From contig JAJEGS010000037.1 of NCBI GenBank assembly GCA_022819745.1, positions 17,928-81,927 of the forward strand: a DNA stretch of 64,000 bases, read 5' to 3'. This document shows positions 8,537 to 15,945 of the stretch, piece after piece. The notes under the pieces are model-generated. The model worked only from the letters and a program-made list of their open reading frames with translations, had not been told where the DNA came from and did not search any database. The DNA is from Candidatus Latescibacterota bacterium (GTDB lineage Bacteria; Latescibacterota; UBA2968; UBA8231). How positions within the stretch are numbered: the first letter of the stretch is position 1; the number at the start of each line of letters is the position of its first letter. The position numbers were made by a program, and so were the translations under genes.

Positions 8537-11011
8537 TTATACACATTCAAAGACCAAGCGGCACTCCTCTCGCAGAGCATCCGGTCGATAAATGTGAGGG
8601 AGGCCATCGTCCGTTTCTTCAGACACAATGGCTTGTGGCATTTCTTTGACCGTGTTTGAGCATACGATGTGGAAACAGTCTAAATGGCCAAAGAAAAAGT
8701 CAAAATAAGGATCGCTATTCTCCATGACCTTATGGCGTAACACTTCACTTGGCACATTGGCTTCCGTCAGTGCTGGCGTACCGATGCTGATACCGTGGAA
8801 TTCCACGGGGAGCCATCCAAAATCTGCGATGAAGACCTCAGCCCACGTATGCCCAAACACCACTTCGTTATACGTCCGGTTCTCGTACTGGTTCGGCCCG
8901 CTAGGATTGACCGCTATGGCCCCAGTTTGCTCTCGGGCTGGTATTTTTTGCAAGCGACAAAGAGCAATAAAGGCACGAGCCAACGTAATACAATGTCCGC
9001 CGTCGTCTGTCAGTGCTTTTAGGGTGCTACATTTAGAGCATTGGCAGTTATCTTTGGTTTTCTTGAAATGCTTGTTTTTAGCCAAATAATCATATAAAAG
9101 ACGGGCTTTTTCCAAATCGCTCGATCCTTCGTCTATACCCACATCCTCCCAACAACGACGGACGAGTGGATGTTCTACCAAGGATTCATCGACCGTAGTG
9201 TAGCACTCGAACTGTCCGGAAGTGGGCACCCCTGTTGCTCGATCCATTGCTCTCGCATGAACCGTCAATTCGCACACGTAAGAAAATGTATATACCGCAC
9301 CAGAGCTAAAATCACAAACGATAGGATAGCCATAGAAGAAACCAGCGTGTGGCAAAAAGTGTTCTTGCATTTCCATAGGACTGCAAGACAGTAGCTTTAT
9401 ATCGGTCTGAAAGTCGGTAGCTATTGGATACGGCAGGAATATCCGCACATTATGTATTGCGTCTTCGACAGCCGACAAAGTGAAGGTGTACGTCAACCGC
9501 AAACGCTGGTGCTCCATAGCCGGATGAAGCGCACCATTTTTTCGGTGAATGAAGAACGAGCGCATCTCCGCACGTGCCTCGTAATCACGCGCAAAAAAGC
9601 GAGTGTCGTTGTCGTAAAGCCAATTCCACGAATCGAACCGATCGTACCAGATGCCATCTGGTCTCACTTCATGCGGCATCTGGCGATTGCGTCCATTTAC
9701 GAGTATCGCTTCAATTTGCTCGTCATTGAGCACCGTGCTCACCGACAACTGCCGCGCAAAGTCGCGGTGGCTCATCTGGTACTGCGGATCGAGTTGATCT
9801 TCTTCTGTGCGACTCATCCAGTACCCATCGACTATATCCGCGACGCGATGGGCGTCCTGCCATTGTTGTATTTCGGTGGCAAAAGTACGGCATCGTCGAG
9901 CGAAGATTGCATAGTGATTTAACACGCCCTCTACACTTTGGACGAGTGCCGTCGGTCGGGTGAAGTCTCGGTAGCTCAACTTGACACCTAGCCCTAGGGC
10001 TTGTAGGCGATCGCTGAAGTAGTCTTGCGGCTCATTCGTAGGCAACCCAATGACGGGTATGCCCTTGAACAGAGCTTGGTAGAAGAAACCGGGATCGCCG
10101 CCGCCAGCAAAAATGGCCGCTTGGGAGGCGGCCTGTCGCACAAAGCTCGGATCAACGATCTGGCAGTTTTCTATCGAGTCAATATGCACGCCAACAGGTG
10201 GAACCACCCACTGTCGAATCCCCTGCCTCCCTAACCTTTGCAAAGCCTCTTGAATAGAGAGCCAATCGGCTCCCAACGTGCCGAGATTCCAGTACACCCC
10301 CTCCCGCTCTACATCATCTTGCGCCTCTGTATCGAGTTCCTCCAGCAACGGTCCTACAAAGAAGTAATTGTCGGATACCTCTGGCCGCAGCGGATGAACC
10401 GCTGGAATATCGCAGAGTAGATACATGGCCCTAAATGTCGTCCCACAAGGCCATTCTCGATGAATAGTACGTCCGATTATGGCCTCCCAAGTACGCACAA
10501 ACTCAGGCGCGTGATTCGAGTAGGAGTACTCGGGTATATTGTATGCCGACGTTATACAGACCACATCAATCCCTGCCAACGCCGACGTTACCCGCATTGT
10601 GGGGCGAGAATCTACGATAGCAAAGTCGGGCTTCAAGCGGCTAATCAATGCCCGCTCGGCTTCCACACTTTGCTGGATGGCCGAGTCGTAGTCTGCTTCA
10701 TTGGTGCCAAAATCCAGCACTGATCCCAAGTCTTGTATCGGCGTGGCAAGGTCGTGCAGTGCGAAACCCTCTTGCTGGACTTGATCGGTAAACGGACCCG
10801 TGCCCGCAAAATCGACGCGGTACCCTCGGCCCCGGAGCGTCTTGCCCACCACCAAAGCACGATGCACAGAAACGCTATCAAAGCCGTGAAAAAAGATTAA
10901 TATGGAAGATCGATCTCGACCTAAACGACGCGAGCGTTCCTTTTCCTCAAGCCGTCTGATGATCTTGAAAAGTCCGGTTAATATCCGGTGCTGTATCGCT
11001 TTGAGCATCAT
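8537..11011 (-). CDS. Glycosyltransferase (GT-B type) fused to a transglutaminase-like domain
   Basis: Residues about 36-400 read as a GT-B glycosyltransferase of the macrolide/UDP-transferase type: an FFHGFDSVSVHRALVVGKTL start and an AIFAGGGDPGFFYQALFKG donor-site-like segment. A beta-rich spacer (about 480-620) leads to a transglutaminase-like domain (about 630-770). It has a candidate Cys near residue 672 (GGHCITLARAF) and His near 720 (GHTWAEVF). Where the family usually has the acidic Asp (WxPxD), this protein has Glu (WLPVE). A CxCxxC segment just before the catalytic region may bind metal. AAGGAC precedes the ATG, and the gene is 8 bases from the TPR gene. The fusion is unusual and I know no assigned role. 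Confidence 0.75.
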   Translation of the reverse strand: MMLKAIQHRILTGLFKIIRRLEEKERSRRLGRDRSSILIFFHGFDSVSVHRALVVGKTLRGRGYRVDFAGTGPFTDQVQQEGFALHDLATPIQDLGSVLDFGTNEADYDSAIQQSVEAERALISRLKPDFAIVDSRPTMRVTSALAGIDVVCITSAYNIPEYSYSNHAPEFVRTWEAIIGRTIHREWPCGTTFRAMYLLCDIPAVHPLRPEVSDNYFFVGPLLEELDTEAQDDVEREGVYWNLGTLGADWLSIQEALQRLGRQGIRQWVVPPVGVHIDSIENCQIVDPSFVRQAASQAAIFAGGGDPGFFYQALFKGIPVIGLPTNEPQDYFSDRLQALGLGVKLSYRDFTRPTALVQSVEGVLNHYAIFARRCRTFATEIQQWQDAHRVADIVDGYWMSRTEEDQLDPQYQMSHRDFARQLSVSTVLNDEQIEAILVNGRNRQMPHEVRPDGIWYDRFDSWNWLYDNDTRFFARDYEARAEMRSFFIHRKNGALHPAMEHQRLRLTYTFTLSAVEDAIHNVRIFLPYPIATDFQTDIKLLSCSPMEMQEHFLPHAGFFYGYPIVCDFSSGAVYTFSYVCELTVHARAMDRATGVPTSGQFECYTTVDESLVEHPLVRRCWEDVGIDEGSSDLEKARLLYDYLAKNKHFKKTKDNCQCSKCSTLKALTDDGGHCITLARAFIALCRLQKIPAREQTGAIAVNPSGPNQYENRTYNEVVFGHTWAEVFIADFGWLPVEFHGISIGTPALTEANVPSEVLRHKVMENSDPYFDFFFGHLDCFHIVCSNTVKEMPQAIVSEETDDGLPHIYRPDALREECRLVFECV

Positions 11012-11019
11012 TTTGTCCT

Positions 11020-12225
11020 TTACATTTGGCTGCTCGCCTTCAGCAACTCTTCTACGAACTCAACCTTGTCGTCTAGCTGAAGTTCGCGGTATAGTTCCAG
11101 GCCTTGCCGCCACTGAAGTAAGGCATCAAAAGGAGCCTGACTCGACGCATAGACTCTCCCCAAACGCACTCTGACGTCGGCTACGGCCTCCAAGTCCGAC
11201 ACTTTCGCAAACAGTTGCACCGCCTGCCGATACGCCTCCTCTGCCGCCTTAAAATTTTCAACATCCATATAGGTATTGCCCAAAACAGCCGCTTGTACCG
11301 CGTGGCCTTTGGTGTCGCCAATCGCGTCAAATAGTGCCCCCGCCTGCCGAAACAACGCCAAGGCTTCGCGCGTGTCCCCTTTCTCCCACAGCACCTGCCC
11401 CAGACCACCTATAGTGCGAGCCTCAAACTGTTTGTGGCCTAATTTTTGTTGGATGGCTAGCGTCCGACGATACATTTCTGCCGCCTCATCAAACCGACCC
11501 ATCTGTCTATATACGTCGCCTAAGACACTGTAATGATGCGCCAACCCTGCATCGCGCTGAAGTTGCTCCTCAATCGCAAGGCCTTTTTTGAGGATGTCTT
11601 CGGCCTCAGCCAAGCGTTTCTGGCCGATATAGACCAGACCCAAGCCCTGATAGTGGCCGGAAATACCCGGCAGATCGTCGAGTTCCTGGCATACCTTCAG
11701 CCCCTGCTGGAAGTAGGCTTCGGCCTCTTCTGGTTTGTTCTGCCGGAGTGCCAACTGACCCAAGTTGCCGCACTCTTCCGCCCAATAGGCTCTATTGCCG
11801 GATGCTTCATGGAGTTGCCGAGCACGGATGTGCAACTCTTGCGCTTCTTCAATTTTGCCTTGGAGATGGGCGACAAAGCCTCTATTGCTATAGTTGACAG
11901 CTAGACGCTGCTCATCGCGGCGTTCCTTGTTGATCTCAAAGGCTTTATTGAGATAGTCAACTGCCTTATCCATCTGTCCTTTGACTTGGTACATAAGCCC
12001 CAAGCCGCTGCACGCATCGGCTTGCAGCTCGCGATCCTGTAACTGCGGTGCTTTCGCAAGGGCTCTTTGATATAGGGCTTCGGCCTTGTGGAGTTCACCT
12101 TGTTCCTTGTAATAGCGACCTAACAGGAGACAAGCCTTTGCTTGGGTACGTATATCTCGATTTTGTGCGACCCGTGCCCGCTGTATCGCTACGTCTTGTT
12201 CGGGAATTAACGGAATGATTTCCAT
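11020..12225 (-). CDS. Tetratricopeptide-repeat (TPR) protein
   Basis: This 401-residue protein has no signal peptide and consists almost wholly of about nine TPR-like helical hairpins from residue 20 to 390. Repeated patterns such as GRYYKEQGELHKAEALYQRAL, GDVYRQMGRFDEAAEMYRRTL and GNTYMDVENFKAAEEAYRQAV are visible. It is probably a cytoplasmic scaffold or substrate-binding adaptor. It lies 21 bases after the redoxin gene and 8 bases before the glycosyltransferase-transglutaminase gene. A scaffold for those enzymes is plausible but not shown. Confidence 0.85.
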   Translation of the reverse strand: MEIIPLIPEQDVAIQRARVAQNRDIRTQAKACLLLGRYYKEQGELHKAEALYQRALAKAPQLQDRELQADACSGLGLMYQVKGQMDKAVDYLNKAFEINKERRDEQRLAVNYSNRGFVAHLQGKIEEAQELHIRARQLHEASGNRAYWAEECGNLGQLALRQNKPEEAEAYFQQGLKVCQELDDLPGISGHYQGLGLVYIGQKRLAEAEDILKKGLAIEEQLQRDAGLAHHYSVLGDVYRQMGRFDEAAEMYRRTLAIQQKLGHKQFEARTIGGLGQVLWEKGDTREALALFRQAGALFDAIGDTKGHAVQAAVLGNTYMDVENFKAAEEAYRQAVQLFAKVSDLEAVADVRVRLGRVYASSQAPFDALLQWRQGLELYRELQLDDKVEFVEELLKASSQM

Positions 12226-12246
12226 ACCTCGTAGATCCCTCCTTGA

Positions 12247-12777
12247 TTATAGTTTTTGCACGGCTTCCCATACCGAAGGCATCCCTCGCGCAAAGGAAGC
12301 GATGGTCCCCTCTTCATTCACCACGTAAAACTGCGGTACACCCCCGATCTGATAGGCTTGGGCAACCGCACCGGCCGAATCGACCAAAACGGGTATCGCC
12401 AAGTTGTGGTTTTCGACGATTTGTTGTACTTCGTCTTTCGTGCCTTGACTAACTAGGAGCAAATGGCTCTCTTGGGGAAGATCGTACTCTACCAAGTAAC
12501 TTTCCAAGTCGTTACAATATGGGCAGGTAGGGGTTACAAAAATCAGCCCTACTTGCTGTCCCTTAAAACGGCTGAGGTTGACGTGGCCCCCTTGCACAGA
12601 GGGCAATTCAAAGTCAGGGGCGTCTGTTCCCTCAGACAGAGGCTCAGAACGCTTCGCATCCCCCTCACTCCAGACGATCCCCACTGGTTCCTCAGACTTC
12701 TCCTTGAAAATCAGCGCGAGCAACAAGACCACGCTGATAAGCCCGGCGATCTGCCAATGCTTTTGATCGGCCATCAT
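12247..12777 (-). CDS. Membrane-anchored thioredoxin-like (TlpA/redoxin family) protein
   Basis: An N-terminal transmembrane anchor (about residues 9-24) is followed by a redoxin fold facing the periplasm: GTDAPDFELPSVQGG, then TPTCPYCNDL with the redox pair Cys85-Pro-Tyr-Cys88, and the cis-proline segment GGVPQFYVV. The layout recalls MauD and ResA. The protein likely makes, breaks or isomerises disulfides in exported proteins; the cysteine-rich proteins encoded in the same run are the obvious candidates. ATG and the upstream stop codon overlap (ATGA), so it is coupled to the second thioredoxin-like gene. Confidence 0.85.
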   Translation of the reverse strand: MMADQKHWQIAGLISVVLLLALIFKEKSEEPVGIVWSEGDAKRSEPLSEGTDAPDFELPSVQGGHVNLSRFKGQQVGLIFVTPTCPYCNDLESYLVEYDLPQESHLLLVSQGTKDEVQQIVENHNLAIPVLVDSAGAVAQAYQIGGVPQFYVVNEEGTIASFARGMPSVWEAVQKL

Positions 12778-13328
12778 TCTGTCCCCTCTTTTTCTGTTAC
12801 TTTTTGCGCGGACTGCACAATGTTCTCAATCGGGACGCCTCCACCCCTAACGGCCTCGACGATCCTTTGTTCCCTATCCACCAAGAGCGCGGTCGGGAAA
12901 TTCGTGATGTTGAGATGCTCCATTGTTAGAAGCAGCGTATCTACGGCAACAGGAAAGGACAAGGCGTGTTCGGCGACCTTCTCCGTCAATCCTTCCCGGG
13001 TGTTGGAAACCATCAGAATGGGAATATCTGTAGCTGCTTTTCCTATTATGGGGTACATGGGATCACAGGCATCACAATCCGGCAGTGTAAAGACCAGCAG
13101 ATGGGATTCGCCTTGATACAGATGGGTAGAGATCGGGTCGCCATCTAACTGTTCAAGTTCGTATTCCGGGACGAGTTTCCCAAGCAGATGATCTAAGCTC
13201 GTAGTCCTTGGAGTGACGGGAGGATTGTTGATTTTTGTAGCCAACAATATACTGGTCCCCAAGAGGATACCTAGCACCGTCGAAAGGAACAGCATCGACA
13301 TTTGCGGTTTTGGACGCACATCTTCCAT
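12774..13328 (-). CDS. Second membrane-anchored thioredoxin-like protein
   Basis: One transmembrane helix (about 11-31) precedes a divergent thioredoxin fold with FTLPDCDACDPMYP (Cys85-Asp-Ala-Cys88) and a NFPTALLVD cis-proline loop. The CxxC pair falls at the same residue numbers as in its downstream neighbour. The acidic CDAC active site and the different dipeptide suggest a distinct redox potential, so the pair could act in series as donor and acceptor. The stop overlaps the start of the next gene. The periplasmic location is inferred from the anchor. Confidence 0.8.
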   Translation of the reverse strand: MEDVRPKPQMSMLFLSTVLGILLGTSILLATKINNPPVTPRTTSLDHLLGKLVPEYELEQLDGDPISTHLYQGESHLLVFTLPDCDACDPMYPIIGKAATDIPILMVSNTREGLTEKVAEHALSFPVAVDTLLLTMEHLNITNFPTALLVDREQRIVEAVRGGGVPIENIVQSAQKVTEKEGTE

Positions 13329-13346
13329 CGTGTATCTTTCCTTTCC

Positions 13347-14504
13347 CTAAAACGCATCGACCAACGGCTGAATCCACCGATTGGCCGGACGGACGATACT
13401 TCCTGCCCATATCAAGGTTAATCCAACGCCGACCATCAAAGCCGGTGCAAAGGGCAGCGACAGTTCAATCTCTAACTGATCGTCCCATTCGCGGAATAAT
13501 CCCTTCTTTTGTAACTCTTTTAATTGGCGAACTTTCCGAATGGTCAACTGCTTTCCCGTTCGGCCTATGAGCTCCTGTGCATCCCTACTCTGCTCACCAA
13601 ACGGAACTACTTCGACTCGGTCTTTCTCAGGAGCTTCGTAAATCGACTGGTGTAGCACCATGCCCGGCTGTAAGGCATCAATAGCAACTGGCTGCACAAA
13701 CTTCTGGTATTCGAGAGAATGGATATACACATAGACGGTCCGTATGCCCCACAGCACAGCCCACAACACCAGATAGATTAGGTAGTCTCCGGTACCGATC
13801 GCACTAAAGAGACCGATCACTAGCCCGGGAACAACCCAAATGACTCGCTGGGATGCCTTGGTCCGATCTTCATGGAGCAAATAGAGCACCGCTCCCACCA
13901 CGATCGCCTCGGCAAGTGTCAACGTCGCGCCGACCAACGTCGTCCCACCTAACACCAGCCCGCTCACCCCGGCCGCTTCAATCCCCGAGCGCAACCAGCC
14001 CCAACTCATGCCCTTTCGCTGCTCGCTTGCAGGTGTTTTGACAGGTTTTGCGGGTTTGTGGATGACCAGAAGGATTAGAAGAAAAACGGTATTGGTCAAA
14101 ATGGTATTGACCAACAAGGCCCAAAGAGGAGTATCTAGCGAAAAGAAGGCCAAGGAGGCCGTCGGCCACTTCCCACCAAACAGCGTACTCGGTATCGCCG
14201 CGACCATAGCCCAATACAGCTTGGCGTCCCCCGCCCCCCAGAAGCCATACATAAACAACAGGTAGCCCACGGCAAAGCCCAGCACAAAGGATAGCCCAAT
14301 CTGTACGAGTGTAACCTCACCCAAGATCCACAACCCCGTCTGCCCCATCAGCCCAAGACCGAGCAAAATCCAAGTAGCCGCGTTGGGAATCTCTCGATGT
14401 CTGATGTCCGTATAGGTTGTGTAGGAGGCAACCACCATGATCGAGCACAATAAGGCCCATTCTACCAAGAAAACGGCATCAATCTCATTCAGCAACACAT
14501 CCAT
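13347..14504 (-). CDS. A24 family prepilin peptidase with archaeal-type C-terminal domain
   Basis: This polytopic membrane aspartyl protease has its first catalytic Asp at about residue 33 (YTDIRHREIPN) and the second in the GxGD motif Gly90-Ala-Gly-Asp93 (FWGAGDAKLYWA). Further helices run to about residue 255. A soluble C-terminal part follows with LQPGMVLHQSIY, LTIRKVRQLKELQKKG and LPFAPALMVGVGL. That pattern resembles the C-terminus of archaeal A24 peptidases rather than bacterial PilD. No pilin assembly genes are visible, so its substrates are probably encoded nearby. The two cysteine-rich proteins share a leader with a conserved Gly20 before a hydrophobic stretch and are candidates. Confidence 0.8.
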   Translation of the reverse strand: MDVLLNEIDAVFLVEWALLCSIMVVASYTTYTDIRHREIPNAATWILLGLGLMGQTGLWILGEVTLVQIGLSFVLGFAVGYLLFMYGFWGAGDAKLYWAMVAAIPSTLFGGKWPTASLAFFSLDTPLWALLVNTILTNTVFLLILLVIHKPAKPVKTPASEQRKGMSWGWLRSGIEAAGVSGLVLGGTTLVGATLTLAEAIVVGAVLYLLHEDRTKASQRVIWVVPGLVIGLFSAIGTGDYLIYLVLWAVLWGIRTVYVYIHSLEYQKFVQPVAIDALQPGMVLHQSIYEAPEKDRVEVVPFGEQSRDAQELIGRTGKQLTIRKVRQLKELQKKGLFREWDDQLEIELSLPFAPALMVGVGLTLIWAGSIVRPANRWIQPLVDAF

Positions 14505-14517
14505 AGTCCCATACTCC

Positions 14518-15108
14518 TCAAAAAGCGATTCCCTTGGACTCTGCCAGCCAACGTCCCGCTTGGCTCCATTGAGTCACTAAGGCATTCACCGACAGAGTTG
14601 CCCCGGTTATTCCATCGATATCCTGGCCTACAACCAAAGGCTCAGAGAGTACTCGCCCGATCAGTTGGGCAAAGAATTCGGTCGGATCGAAGGGGCCGTC
14701 AGCAAGCTCCCAAGACTCCAAGGGCAAAATAGCCACAACGCGGTCTTCTCTCGGCTCTATGAGGATGCCAACCAGTAAATCGCGGCAGGTAGGACAGGCA
14801 ATATCATGGCGGACGACGACTAGCTTGTAGGCCAATGCCTCGTCGTCCGTAAGAACGCGATAGGCTGACAGCACCCCGGAACGCGGCGCGGGCACGGCCT
14901 GATACACTTCTTTAAAGTGGAGAGCACTCGCGGTGGAATCGAAGGCAGCAAGATGATGAAGCACGACTTCTTCAGGCGGAATGGACGGCAGAGGCGATTC
15001 GGGGATGAGGCTCTTTTCATAGAGGCGAGTAAGCATAACGATCACAGGTATTAATAGCAGGATTAAACCAGAGTAAATCCAGTATAATGGATGCTTAGGC
15101 TGTCCCAT
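14518..15108 (-). CDS. Membrane-anchored FMN-binding-domain redox protein
   Basis: One N-terminal transmembrane helix (about 9-27) anchors a domain ending in DIDGITGATLSVNAL (Asp165, Thr168-Gly-Ala-Thr171). This matches the covalent flavinylation motif of FMN-binding domains, where ApbE attaches FMN to the last Thr. In addition the middle carries Cys105-Pro-Thr-Cys108. A protein with both a flavin site and a CxxC could pass electrons between flavin and thiols on the outer face of the membrane. Thioredoxin-like and cysteine-rich neighbours support that idea, which remains inference. No apbE is seen in the window. Confidence 0.7.
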   Translation of the reverse strand: MGQPKHPLYWIYSGLILLLIPVIVMLTRLYEKSLIPESPLPSIPPEEVVLHHLAAFDSTASALHFKEVYQAVPAPRSGVLSAYRVLTDDEALAYKLVVVRHDIACPTCRDLLVGILIEPREDRVVAILPLESWELADGPFDPTEFFAQLIGRVLSEPLVVGQDIDGITGATLSVNALVTQWSQAGRWLAESKGIAF

Positions 15109-15154
15109 GCCGTCTTATCCTTGTTCGAGTCAAATAGCTCAAAAAAATGTCTTC

Positions 15155-15928
15155 TTACGGCAACTTCGTCGTCTTTTTCGCTTCCACCTGCCCGTCGATT
15201 TCGACTTTATAGATATACACCCCGGCCGCCACCGCCTTACCCGCCTCGTCGCGGCCATCCCAAGTAAAACGATGACTCCCCGCCCCCAGCGGCCCATCCC
15301 ACACCTGCTGCACCCGACGACCCAACATATCGTAGAGGGCCAAGCGGACCTGCCTTTGGTCGGTCGCCAAATTGAAGGGAATCACCATCGTGGGGTTGAA
15401 TGGATTGGGATAGGCATTGCCCAGCCGATGCTGAGTCGGCTGCGCATCCGCCGATGTCAGCACGGCGGTCAGCGTCGCCTGATCGGTCGCCGAACAAGGA
15501 GTGGAGGAGCAAAAGCAAATGTCCAACAAGCCCACGCTTGTAATTTCGCAGTGCCGAAACGACTTGCTTTCGTCCTTAGATGCACACCAAGCACTGTAAT
15601 CGCATACTATATCGGTCACCACCAGTTCCTGCTCGTCCTCCGAACAAGGAGTGGAGGAGCAAGAGCAATTTATATCAAAGCTACAGTCAGGGTGCTGTGT
15701 AATTTCGCAGTGCCGAAACGGCTTGCTCTCGTCCTTGGACGCACACCAACCACTGTAACCGCATACTGGATCAGTGCGGGACCCGCACTTGTCGGCTTCG
15801 GCAGCTTCTCTTGCGCCTAAGAGAACCGCAAGCCCCGTGAGGACACTGATAACCCACCCGAGTCCTAGCCCCTGCCGCATTGGGGCCAAGCCGCTGGACG
15901 AGCCGATAAATTTACACAAGCTATTCAT
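15155..15928 (-). CDS. Cysteine-rich exported protein: conserved leader, two Cys modules, FlgD-like domain
   Basis: Residues 1-46 are a leader almost identical from residue 10 to that of the 93-residue peptide at 18362: SSSGLAP-x-RQG, then a hydrophobic LGLGWVIS-type stretch and an Ala/Glu-rich end. Two tandem cysteine modules follow (about 48-95 with 8 Cys, 109-145 with 6 Cys). Each has YSxWCASKDES, FRHCEIT and a CxCSSTPC close. Residues about 165-257 are the FlgD-like domain with AYPNPFNP and KKTTKLP. GGAGG precedes the ATG by about 9 bases, and the gene is 17 bases from the FG-GAP gene. Spacing such as CDYSAWC and CxC faintly recalls the methylamine dehydrogenase light chain; I do not claim homology. 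Confidence 0.8.
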   Translation of the reverse strand: MNSLCKFIGSSSGLAPMRQGLGLGWVISVLTGLAVLLGAREAAEADKCGSRTDPVCGYSGWCASKDESKPFRHCEITQHPDCSFDINCSCSSTPCSEDEQELVVTDIVCDYSAWCASKDESKSFRHCEITSVGLLDICFCSSTPCSATDQATLTAVLTSADAQPTQHRLGNAYPNPFNPTMVIPFNLATDQRQVRLALYDMLGRRVQQVWDGPLGAGSHRFTWDGRDEAGKAVAAGVYIYKVEIDGQVEAKKTTKLP

Positions 15929-15945
15929 ATTTCATCTCCTCCCTC

